Shown here: piece after piece, positions 33,913 through 44,507 of the stretch
Position numbering within the stretch: position 1 is the stretch's first letter
Layout: the number at the start of each line of letters is the position of its first letter
NCBI RefSeq assembly: GCF_000003195.3
Contig: NC_012872.2
Coordinates: 22,055,915 to 22,119,914 of the forward strand
Reading direction: 5' to 3'
DNA length: 64,000 nucleotides
DNA from: Sorghum bicolor
Lineage: Eukaryota > Streptophyta > Magnoliopsida > Poales > Poaceae
The notes under the pieces: generated by a model
The model's database searches: none
Told to the model about the DNA's origin: nothing
Seen by the model: only the letters and a program-made list of their open reading frames with translations
Translations under genes and position numbers: made by a program

Positions 33913-34617
33913 ATGGCTCGTCAGAAGCAGACCCCGCGTAAGCGGACCGGTCCAAAAGGAGTTCCCCGACATCAGCTAGCTCCACGCAGTGATCAAGCCA
34001 GTAGTAGCCGTTCACCGCCTCAGCAGGAGGTGGACAGGTTGTCCGCCGAGTTGACTGAGGTGATGAGAGAGAGAATGTACAATGTTATGGAGATTGGCAA
34101 ACTTAAAGCTCAACTAGCCAAAGAAAAACAAGCTACGGAGAACTGTGAGGCTATGTTGTCCCGGATGGTGGAGGAGCGGAATGCAGCCATTGCCCGAGAG
34201 GAAGAAGCTAGGAGCACACATAGGCATGAGCTAACTAGGATGAATGCAAAGCTGGGCAAGGCCAGGTATCTTAAGGATTTGTACGTGAAGATGGCGGCCA
34301 CGGTCACCGCACAGCGGGATGTCGCGTGGCAACGAGAGGACCAGCTCCAGCTGGAGAAACTGGAGCTGGCACATCACTTAGATACTGTCAATGACCTGGC
34401 TATGCAATATCGTGATATTGCATTTGATCTGTATCATCAGCTCCACCCACCTCCCGGCGAAGGGGAAATGGATACGGATGGCGAGTTGGCAGACGATGGG
34501 GAACCCGATCCCGGCCTCAGTGATGAAGAGGAGTCCGACCCCGATGACCACAACCCAGGGGGTAATCAGGATGATGGCAATGACGACCCGGGCTACAGCT
34601 CTGGCCACACCGATTAG
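33913..34617 (+). CDS. ORF0 of the Tekay element: coiled-coil protein with acidic tail
   Basis: An intact 234-residue ORF lies between the primer site and gag, in the same frame as gag and ended by TAG at 34615-34617. The N-terminus is basic (MARQKQTPRKRTGPKG). A long heptad-like region spans roughly residues 35-170 (for example EVDRLSAELTEVMRERM and EKLELAHHLDTVNDLAMQ). The C-terminal 50 residues are highly acidic with D/E/G/N. An extra ORF upstream of gag is reported for some grass elements of this branch such as RIRE3/RIRE8 (from memory). Its function is not known to me; self-association or particle-related roles are possible. It has no catalytic motif. Confidence 0.75.
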   Translation: MARQKQTPRKRTGPKGVPRHQLAPRSDQASSSRSPPQQEVDRLSAELTEVMRERMYNVMEIGKLKAQLAKEKQATENCEAMLSRMVEERNAAIAREEEARSTHRHELTRMNAKLGKARYLKDLYVKMAATVTAQRDVAWQREDQLQLEKLELAHHLDTVNDLAMQYRDIAFDLYHQLHPPPGEGEMDTDGELADDGEPDPGLSDEEESDPDDHNPGGNQDDGNDDPGYSSGHTD

Positions 34618-34830
34618 TTCGGTGAAACCGAGGACAACGTCGTTGTAGGAGTCTTAGCTTGCCGTAGCGGGGTTCGGGTTTGTAATATAAGTTCTCTTTC
34701 GGTTTGAGAAGTCGTACCTATTTACTCTTGGTGTGTCGAACTAATGTTTAATAAGTGAATGGAAGAATGTAAGATATGTTCTGTGTTATGAATTTCACGT
34801 GGTAACAGGTATCTACGACTCTTGTAACAG

Positions 34831-35922
34831 ATGCCGATGCGTACTCGCGGATCTGAGGGAGCTGGGACATCTCAGGGAGGGGATGATATCCCCAACCCTC
34901 CACCTGCTCCACCTTCTTTGGCTGACGCCATTGCTGTTCTGCTAAGTGCCACAACTGACAACGCTCGCTTGCTGCGCGAGCTAGCACAGCGTCAACCACA
35001 CCCTGCTCCAAACTTCAGGGCACCGCGCAACGGGGACGGAGAGACTCGGTATGTGGACTTTACCGAGACCAGGCCCCCGGTGTTCACTAAGGCCGATGAG
35101 CCTTTAGAAGAAGATGATTGGCTCCGAACTATGGAGCATAAGTTCAGTTTGATTCAGTGTTCAGAAACTCAGAAGCCCCTGTTTGCAGCTCAGCAGCTTC
35201 GGGGAGCTGCAGGTGCCTGGTGGGAGAACTTCTTAGCTATTCAAGCTCCCGGTCACCAGGTTACCTGGACTGAGTTTAAGGACGCGTTTCGCGCCCACTA
35301 CATCCCCGAAGGGCTCATGGCCATGAAGGCCGAAGAGTTTCTCGCCTTGCAGCAAGGCGATAAAAGTGTTATGGAGTATGTGGCAAGGTTTAATCATCTC
35401 TCTCAATATGCCACGGACCATGTGAACACTGACAGAAAGAAGAAAGCCTGTTTCATGCGTGGTCTAAATACTAAACTTCAGACCATGATGACCACCTGCC
35501 AAAATGTTACCTTCTATGAGGCGGTAAATATTGCCATCGCCTCTGAGGAAAAGAATAGAAAACACAAGGAAGCCAAGAAGAAGGCTGCTTCCTCCTCTTT
35601 CTCTGGTCGCGGTCAAAAGCGCCAGAGGATCATTTATCATCCACAGGGCCACGGACGCTTCCCAGCGCCGTCACCGTATCGTGGTCCTTTCTCCCCTCCA
35701 CAGTACAGACCCGGGCAGTAGGTATACTCTCGACCTACTGCCATCACTCTTGCACCACGTCAGCCGAACACCCCAGGTGTTCGCCACACTGCTCTGCCCA
35801 GCCACAATTACCCTTGCTTCAATTGTGGTAAGCCTGGGCATTTCTCTAAAGAGTGCCCTTTTCCCCGCCAAACCAACCCTACTTTCCAAAGGCCGCCTAT
35901 GGGCCAACCCCAGCCGAGTTAG
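34831..35922 (+). pseudogene. Gag of the Tekay element, with two in-frame TAG stops
   Basis: It starts MPMRTRGSEGAGTSQGG. The retrotransposon gag domain covers about residues 85-235 (motifs FAAQQLRGAAGAWWENFLA and MEYVARFNHLSQYA). A lysine/arginine-rich stretch follows. The first stop is TAG at 35719-35721. The same frame continues to a zinc knuckle, CFNCGKPGHFSKEC (about 35818-35860), and meets a second TAG at 35920-35922 before running open into protease. Gag builds the particle and the knuckle binds RNA. The stops separate the RNA-binding domain from the rest of Gag. They may be decay or, less likely, suppressible readthrough sites. Confidence 0.85.
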
Positions 35923-36003
35923 TTCAGGACTGGGGCTCAGAAAGGGCAACAGGTACAGAAAGGTAGACCGGTAAAGAAGACAGGGCAAGTCTTCCATACT
36001 GAA

Positions 36004-37581
36004 GTGGAGACGATTCCAGAGGGTGAACCAGTGATGATGGGTACGTTTCCTGTTGCGAAACATCCTGCTTTAATGCTCTTCGATTCTGGTGCATCTCATA
36101 CATTCATTAATCGCACCTTTGTGTTAAAGCATGGTATACCCATTGGGGAAACACAAAATCATTTTTATATACAGTCGCCAGGAGGACGGCTGATGTCCAA
36201 AGAAATGGTTCACCAAGTACCCATCGAATTTGGTGGGCATAATTTTCCTACTAGCATGATTGTTCTTAAGGACCAAGAAATTGATGTCATCTTAGGCATG
36301 AACTGGATGGCACAACGAGGGGTTGTGCTGGACACTTTGCATCGAACCATTAAAATTCCATTGCCCAATGAGAATTCTTATTTGCTAATTCAATTAGTTA
36401 CTCCCAAACGGACAATTGGGCAAGTTCATGCCGCAAATGTGTCTGAAGTTAAAGATATCCCGGTAGTTCGAGATTTTCCGGATGTATTTCCTGAAGACTT
36501 ACCAGGTCTACCTCCGGACCGGGATGTACAATTCAGTATAGAATTGAAACCAGGAACAGCCCCAATATCTCGAAGGGCCAACAGAATGGCACCGAAAGAG
36601 CTGGCCGAATTAAAAACCCAATTACAAGAGTTGTTACAGAAAGGTTTTATTCAGCCCAGTTCTTCTCCATGGGGTTGCCCAGCCTTGTTTGTGAAAAAGA
36701 AAGATCAAACATTAAGGGTGTGTGTCGACTATCGTCCCCTAAATGAGGTGACGATTAAGAATAAGTACCCATTGCCCCGCATTGACTTATTGTTTGACCA
36801 ACTAGCTGGGGCCAAAGTATTCTCAAAAATTGACTTGAGATCAGGGTACCACCAAATTAAAATTAGGCCGGAAGATGTGCCCAAGACAGCTTTTACAACC
36901 CGTTACGGGCTATATGAATACTTGGTGATGTCCTTTGGGTTGACCAATGCACCGGCCCATTTCATGTACCTGATGAACTCTGTCTTCATGCCAGAACTAG
37001 ATAAATTTGTTGTAGTCTTTATTGACGACATTTTGATTTACTCCAAAACTAAGAAAGAACATGCTGAACATTTGAGGGTCGTGCTGACTCGTCTCAGGGA
37101 ACATCAGCTATACGCCAAGTTCAGCAAATGTGAGTTCTGGCTGGACAAAGTCCATTTCCTTTGGCATGTATTATCAGCGGAGGGAGTCGCTGTAGACCCA
37201 GGCAAGGTAGAAGATGTGTTGAATTGGAAACCCCCGACTACAGTACATGAGGTCCGTAGTTTTCTGGGTATGGCGGGATATTACCGTCGTTTTATCCCGG
37301 ACTTTTCCAGAGTCGCCAAACCAATCACAACCTTGCTCAAAAATCAAACCAAGTTTGTTTGGTCACCCCAATGTGAGCAAGCCTTTCAGACTCTGAAAAG
37401 GTTGTTGACAACTGCACCTGTCTTAGCCCAGCCAGATATTGAAAAACCCTTTGATGTATATTGTGATGCATCAGGGATCAGGATAGGCTGTGTGCTAATG
37501 CAGGAGGGTCGTGTAATTGCATATGCTTCAGACAACTCAAACCCCATGAAGAGAATTACCCGACCCATGATCTTGAACTAG
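36004..37581 (+). pseudogene. Pol part 1 of the Tekay element: protease, reverse transcriptase, start of RNase H
   Basis: It is in the same frame as gag. The protease motif [11 protein letters not shown] is near residue 27, with VILGMNWM later. RT follows, with the motifs [50 protein letters not shown] and the catalytic [10 protein letters not shown]. The RNase H start has the catalytic aspartate in FDVYCDASG. The frame is lost by a 1 bp shift at about 37528-37534, inside AYAS..., ending at a premature TAG at 37579-37581. The protein would process the polyprotein and copy the RNA to DNA in particles. The first ATG at 36004 is only the track of the open frame; the natural start is gag. Confidence 0.88.
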
Positions 37582-37586
37582 CCGCC

Positions 37587-39362
37587 GTGGTACATGCATT
37601 AAAGATCTGGCGTCATTATCTGTTGGGGAACACATGTCATCTATATACAGATCACAAAAGCTTGAAGTATATCTTTACTCAAGCTGAGCTTAATATGCGC
37701 CAGCGAAGGTGGCTAGAATTAATTAAAGATTATGACCTTGAGGTGCATTATCACCCTGGCAAGGCAAATGTAGTAGCTGATGCCCTCAGTCGTAAGGCTC
37801 ACTGCAATTGCGTAACAGTGATGCCTAGAGACATAACTTTGTGCCAAGAGCTAGAGAACTTGGGAATAGAAATGATTTCCCAAGGAAGCCTTGCCAATCT
37901 AAAGATCGATTTCAATCTCGAAGCTCAAATCATAAAGACACAAAAAGAAAACAAAGGCATGAGACATCTTAAAGAGAAGATTTCTAATAAAGCACCCACA
38001 GACTTTAAGGTGGATGATGCGGGAGTAATCTGGTTCAAGAACCGGTTAGTGGTTCCAAAGGTACCTGAGCTACGTCAACAAATCCTGGATGAAGCTCATA
38101 CCACGAGGTATTCTATTCATCCGGGAAGCAACAAGATGTATCAGGACCTAAAGCAAAGGTTTTGGTGGACAAAAATGAAAATAGAGATAGCTCGTTATGT
38201 GGCCCAATGTGACACCTGCCGAAAAGTCAAAGCTATTCATCTCAAGTCCGCTGGGGAGTTGCAACCTTTGCCTATCCCCGCATGGAAATGGGATGACATA
38301 AGTATGGATTTCATAGTAGGATTGCCCAAGACGGCCAAGGGCTTTGATTCAATTTGGGTCATAGTGGATCGTCTCACCAAAACAGCACATTTTCTGCCTG
38401 TAAAGCTATTGTATCCTGCCTCCACCTATGCTAAGATTTATTTCGACCGTATTCTAAGTCTGCATGGGGTGCCCAAGACAATAGTGTCTGATAGAGGCAC
38501 ACAATTTGTCTCCCAATTCTGGAAATGTTTACATGAGTCCCTGGGCACTAAGCTTTTATACAGCACAGCCTACCACCCTCAAACCGGTGGGCAAACTGAA
38601 AGGGTGAATCAAACCCTAGAAGATCTATTAAGATCTTGTGCCCTGAATTTTCCAGATAAGTGGGATGACTGCTTGCCTCTAGCAGAATTTTCCTACAATA
38701 ATAGCTATCAAGAGAGTATCAAAATGGCTCCCTTTGAGGCACTGTATGGTCGCCGATGTCGAACTCCGTTACACTGGTCGGAACCTGGAGAAAGATGGTT
38801 CTTCGGAGTTGACTTAGTGAAAGAGACTGAGAACAAAGTGAAACAAATCCAGAATAACTTGAAAGTTGCTCAGTCCCGACAGAAAAGTTACGCTAATAAA
38901 AGACGTCGACCATTAAAGTTCGCCAAAGGTGATCATGTGTATTTGAAAGTATCCCCAATGAAAGGAGTAAATCGTTTTGGTGTTAAAGGCAAGTTAGCGC
39001 CTCGTTACATTGGTCCATTTCCAATCATTGACCGATGTGGACAGGTCGCTTACCGCCTTAAACTGCCTGAACGATTATCCGGGGTGCATAATGTGTTCCA
39101 TGTGTCTCAACTGAAAAAGTGTCTTCGGGTACCAGACCGAGTTCAAGATATTGAAGATGTAGAACTTGAACCAGATCTAACTTATTCGAAGTATCCTATC
39201 CGAGTACTGGATCAGAAAGATAAAGTTACTCGAAGAACAACCACCAAATGGTACAAGGTACAATGGAGCCAGCACTCTGAAGAGGAAGCCACCTGGGAAT
39301 CTGAAGATTACTTGCTAGAGAATTTCCCTGAATTCCACGCTTCTCTTCAGGACAACATATGA
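37587..39362 (+). pseudogene. Pol part 2 of the Tekay element: RNase H end, integrase, chromodomain
   Basis: The frame is shifted relative to part 1. RNase H continues with [13 protein letters not shown] and [11 protein letters not shown]. Integrase has an HHCC zinc finger ending CDTCRKVKA, the catalytic core with [20 protein letters not shown] and [15 protein letters not shown] (DDE triad visible), then a GPY-type motif (RYIGPFPI). The C-terminal chromodomain reads [20 protein letters not shown]. Integrase joins the cDNA to the host chromosome, and the chromodomain is thought to steer it to heterochromatin. From 37587 to the TGA at 39360-39362 this half is intact. Confidence 0.9.
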
Positions 39363-39549
39363 TAAATAAAGAGTGTACTCTAGTGAAGGAAAAGAGTCGC
39401 CAGAGCCATGTACTTAATGTACATATATGCTTATAATGGAGTGTTTTCCCCAACTTCTTGCCTTGTGGGAAAGTTGAAGACGAAGGAGTTTTGACAAATT
39501 TCCTTTTCCATTGCTTACCCTAGGGTTTTAAATCTCGGGGATGAGATTT

Positions 39550-39566
39550 CTTTAAGGGGCAAGGGC
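39550..39566 (+). other. Polypurine tract region of the Tekay element
   Basis: CTTTAAGGGGCAAGGGC directly precedes the 3' LTR start at 39567. Such a tract primes plus-strand DNA synthesis. Confidence 0.75.
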
Positions 39567-42500
39567 TGTAACATCCCCGATGTTATGGTTACTAAAAAAC
39601 GGATCATGTCATCATGAGCATGGCAAAGCATATTTGTTAAGCACATTAGTATGCATCAACTTAAAACAAGTTTACTTTGATTGCTTGAGCTTAGGGAGGT
39701 AGAGTGTGCTTATGTGGTGTGTTGATGCTTGTGTGGTTGCTAAAAACCCTAGGGTGGAAGATTTCCGAGAGCAAGGGGGGGAAACCCTGATTTTTGGATC
39801 CTAGATTTGCCCCCTTTTGCATAAGTCAAAAACCAAGCAAAATTTGAGGTTGAGTTCAAAAGCAAAGTTGTATCTCTTGGCAAGATGTACAACTTTGGTG
39901 TTTTGAGTTTTTGAAGTTTCAATACAAAATTCAAAGTAATTTTGAAAATACAGATTTCCAGAAAGTGTCCCCTTTTCCAACTTAAACCCCCAAATCAAAA
40001 TCCATTTGGAATTTTAAAAAGTGGTCAACATGAAAGTTGTAGAGCACAAAAAGTTGAGCAACTTTCATGTTGGGAGTTTTTCAAGTTGTTATGCAAAATC
40101 AAAAGTAATTTTGGAAATCCTGTTTTGTCCCCAATTCAAAAATTTGAATTTCTTTGAATTGAGTTCAATTTCAAAACTGTTTGGCCAAATTAGCTATTTT
40201 CTACTCAGAATCAGCCCTGGCCACCAAAAGATGATTTGTAGCTTATAAAATTTGGAACAACTTTTGTTTTCACACAAATTTGACTCCAGTTCAAATTTCG
40301 GCTGAATTTCACAAAGTCCAGAAAAGAGGGGATAAGGGTCTCCTACAGTGATCCGATAGGGATCACCGGCTCCCTGTCCAGCACGGCCGCCGCGCGCGCA
40401 GCGCCGCGTGCGCGCGCGCAGGCACGCAGCCTGCCTGCCTGCTAGCGTCGCCAGGCGACGTGGATGCCTCGGACTTGCTTTCCCCTCCACTTGAGCGCAG
40501 CGTGGACGACGCCGTGCACTCCCTCCGTCCTGAGCCAAGGAACCCGACGAGCCCTTCTCTTCCAAATTCGCCATAACCACTCCTTCCTGAGCCAAATTGA
40601 GTACTCTGCCGTATTTGCCACCTCCTTGCGGACCCAGAGCACCCCCGAGCTCACTCCCTAACCCCCTCAAACGCCAGAGCTTCTCCTTCTTCTCTAAGTC
40701 CGGCCGGCGTCACCGCCGTGGAACTCTTCACGTGAGCACGTTGCTCCAATCGGTACCACACCTTACCAGCGATCGTTTCGAACTCCTCTTGTTTCCCCGA
40801 TGCTCATGCGCTCGCTTCTTCTTCCTGGACGTGAGCAGGAACCCCGGAACGACTTCGCCGGAGCCGAAGCATCCGCCCGACCGCACGGCCACCGTCGCCA
40901 AGCCTCTCTACTGCTTCTCCCGCCGTGGTGATGTGAGCACCATGAGCCCCACTTCTTCCCGGACCTCCCGGACCTGCTGGCTCACGCTCTACCGAACCCT
41001 CGTGCCCGGTCCTCGGCGACCGGCGCGGCCGTCCGCCATTTGTGTGGTTGAGGTGGAAAGAGAGCGGGAGAGCGTCCGGGAGTGGTAGCTTTGGAGTCGC
41101 AGGGTTGACGCGGTGCTGGTGCGCACGCGCGCGGGGGCCGAGGAACTCGCTAACGGTCACCGGAGCGGCGGCAGCACCGCCGTGAGCGGGGGAGGCGAAA
41201 CTGACGAGCGGGACCCGCTCGTCAGTGACCATGCGGAGAGGGGAGCGCGCGCGCGGCGCCCGCGTGGGCCGAGCAAAGCGGGCCGGCCTGCGGGCCGATT
41301 TTCAAACCGCGCGCTGCAGTGACTTTTCCTTTTTCCTTTTTGTGCAGTTTTTGCTACATGTTTGAATTTATGTAATAATTCGTGTGTTAATCCAAAAATC
41401 ATGGAAATTTTTGTGTAGATTCTCTGAAATAAGTAGGACCCAAGAAAAATATTAAGTTCTGTTTTCTAGTGGTTTACAAGTATATAAAAATTGCCTCTTT
41501 TATCTAATGAATAAAACTTCTATGAATTTTAGTAATTTATTAGAGTGTCCAAAAATCACCAAAAATTGTGAAGAGCCTCTGAGTGGTATTCCCTGGCTCC
41601 ACACAAAATTTGGTGGCATTTGGATAATATTTGATTAAAATATTAATAAATCCTTATTTAGTACTTATATAATAATTCCAAAATAATTAGATAGTGATTA
41701 GTGAAATCCTCATAATTAGGGTGGAGTGATTTTGGGGATTGTGTGATGACCTGAGGTCATTAACCCTAATGACCTTTGGCATTTTATTATTGTTTAGCCT
41801 TAATGCTTAATTACTGTCATTAGCAGTTGATTAAGAATTAATTAAGGTAATAGGATTAATAATTAGTTAATTCAGGTTAATTATGAATTAAAAGAGATTT
41901 TACTTTACAGGTGCAACCTCTTGGGTAAAAACATTAAGATGCTAAACAACTTTATTTAGTGATAATTCTGTATTGCATTAGGAAAACAAATTGTACTTGA
42001 TTCGGTCCTTTTTGCACATTTGTCATACGCATATCATGAGCATTCATCATTTTGCGTATAGTGTCCATGACCGAAGGAGCGCCCGTGGAACCGAACCCCG
42101 AGGTTGGTGCTCCATTCGAAGAAGTAGGATCCGAGACTTGGGAAGTCTCCGAGGGTCCCTCTCTGCCCTGCAACCAAGGCAAGCCCCGGATGCATTAACC
42201 CCTCCTTGGATGTTTTAAATCTTTTACCACTTATGAATTGAAGATGCTGCATTAGATAGTTGAGAATTGAGTTAACCTACTTGCTGCATTTACTGCCTTG
42301 ATATTTGTTATCTTGTCCTTGGCACCTGTTTTACTTTAAAAACTGCGTAGTGATGCTTAGCCCTGCTACTAGATAGGTTTTCAAGCAAAGTTTGAAGGGT
42401 TGTTGTGGAATACACTTTTGATCAATGATGTTTCAATTTGAGACCGGTCGGTGGACTTGCTTTAAGAATGGAGTCTTAAAGTAGTGTCTCCAACTGTGTC

Positions 42501-43787
42501 GATTAAGGACCGTTCCGTTGATGGCCTGCTGGGTTGAGAATTTATAGTACTAGCCACTTGCCCTCGGTAAGCCCGGTCTTGTGATCCCTCGACGCGAACA
42601 GCTACTCGCGCACTGGGAGTGGAAAGATGGCGAGAGTAACGTGTGCCCACCTTACGGATCTGAGATGACCGGAAAACATCTAGATCGGCTGTAGGATGGT
42701 GGGGTACTGTGCTCTCGGGTGCCGCGAACCTGGTCAAATTTGGGAAGAGCCTGACTTGGGTTGATATATGCAAGATTTGGTTCTACATATGTCGAGTGGT
42801 TAGGAACTCCAGCTGGATTGCTAAGCGATTCCAATCGTCGTTGCTCCCCGATTGGGAGACTCAATTCCTTCGACCCTCATCGTAGTTAAATATGCAACTG
42901 AATGATAAAATGAGAAAGGGGAAAATGTCTCATGAGGTTCGGATCCCAATTCCCGGACTCATAGCGACATGAAGCTATGGCCATCGATAAATAATACTTG
43001 ATGTTAGGATTAGGAACTCACGGATTCGTCTGTGGGGATCAACTAGTTAAACTGTCCTTGAACTCCTCGGCCTCCGCGGGAGAGGAATTCACGGTTAAAA
43101 CTTGAAAACAAGGATGCACTACTAGTAAGCTTTTAGCAAAACATTTTGGCTCCTTGCTCAGCCACCCCTTGTCTACCCTAAGCCTGCATCCCTAAGTTCT
43201 CCTCTTTTCCCATCGGGTAAGTCTTGTTCAGTACTCCCGTACTCAGGGTTTCAATACCCCCGTTGCAGGTGAAGCACAGGAACCGACTTGCTTCGGACCC
43301 TGTTGTGTGACCGTCGTCGAGGTTGACGACGAAGAAGAGTGAGCGTGACCCATGGGCAGGGTCTGTAAATTTGTACTGTCTGTACTAAAGTTTCAGTTGC
43401 TCCGCTGGACCAGGCTTGTAATAACACTCTACTATTTGGAAGAACTCCTTTTGTAAATTAAGTTATGTAATACTTCCGCTGTTTTACTCTGAAATATTAT
43501 TTTAGTCTTGTGTCGTTTGAATTACTGCTTTATCTTCGCAACGAATGATCCTGGTGTTAAGGTGGCTACTTGCTATCCTGTAAGGGCGAGAAGAAGCAGT
43601 TCTCGTTATTTGACCATTACCAGTGGTCAGGACGAGCCAGCTTGGTACGCCACAGGTAGCAGTGGAATGAGTGTCCAGCAATGCTCATCGGACTTCTAAG
43701 GTGGGAGGACTCCCGGCATCACCGTCAGAGGTCCTTAGGACAATGGCAGGTGCCGGTGGGCCCAAACACTTAGGGGGTTCTGCCACA
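39567..43787 (+). repeat. 3' LTR of the Tekay element (4221 bp)
   Basis: Same length as and about 99.3% identical by eye to the 5' LTR. It starts TGTAACATCCCC and ends TTCTGCCACA, followed by the target duplicate CCTAA. Confidence 0.95.
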
Positions 43788-44507
43788 CCTAATCGTAGCG
43801 AGACATGGCCATTACACTTTAAGTTGTAGAGACACGTAGTGAGACTTTATCGATGACGTGCAACACAATTTGGGGCCAGTTCATTGAAACTAGATTTGTA
43901 GTCTAAAATTTTGGTACGCTTTGAATTTGAATTGGTAGTAATTGAATAACAAAAAAATAAAAAACAAAAATAATAATAGTTTGGTCCTAAGCGTAAGGAG
44001 CACAAACTGGGCTTCAGTCGGTCTTCTTTTTTGTTAGGGGACGCCGTCGTCAACCAAAGGCACCGCGCCTGTATTCATTAGGGCACGCTTCATCCAGGGC
44101 TTGGCCACGAGGGGAGGACGCCATCCAGGGCTTCGACGACGCCGGGAGTTCGCGGACCAGTCGGGACGCCGGGACACCGCCATCCTGGGCTTGGCCACGA
44201 CGCTAGGACGCCATCCAGGGCTTGGACCGCGCCGATAGATCATACGTAAGGCTCTCATCTTCTGCTGCTACGGTGCATGTCGAGGCTAATTCTGAACCTT
44301 GATATTTATGATTGCTGGTTTTCAATCCTTATAACTTTATTTTAGTATATATATATTTGTTATGATTGCTAGATTCATGGTGTTTGTGATGAATTTTTTG
44401 TTTCATTGTAATCAATATTTAATTTGTTGCAGTTTTTTCAAAATTATGTATGTGTACAAATCTTCATTAACATTAATTATTATGTGTGATGCCAGGTGTT
44501 GAAAACA
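43788..44507 (+). other. TNP2 upstream region and probable 5' leader with intron
   Basis: After the rest of the interrupted tandem repeat (to about 43860) comes an AT-rich stretch and then a GC-rich leader (44030-44240). In the leader CATCCAGGGCTTGG-type motifs recur at 44091, 44122, 44181 and 44212 as a roughly 90 bp unit repeated. A splice donor (CATACGTAAGG, about 44244) and acceptor (GTGATGCCAG, about 44495) fit an intron in the 5' leader. Confidence 0.5.

Larger units (their letters stand above)
29319..43787 (+). mobile_element. Full-length Tekay-type chromovirus (Ty3/gypsy), 14.5 kb
   Basis: The LTRs at 29319-33539 and 39567-43787 are both 4221 bp. A perfect 5 bp target duplication CCTAA lies at 29314-29318 and 43788-43792. 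A Met-type primer site follows the 5' LTR and a purine tract precedes the 3' LTR. The order is ORF0, gag, protease, RT, RNase H, integrase, chromodomain, which defines a chromovirus. Very long LTRs plus an ORF ahead of gag fit the Tekay/RIRE3-like branch (family knowledge). Gag-pol has two in-frame stops and one frameshift, so the copy is not autonomous now. Confidence 0.95.
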
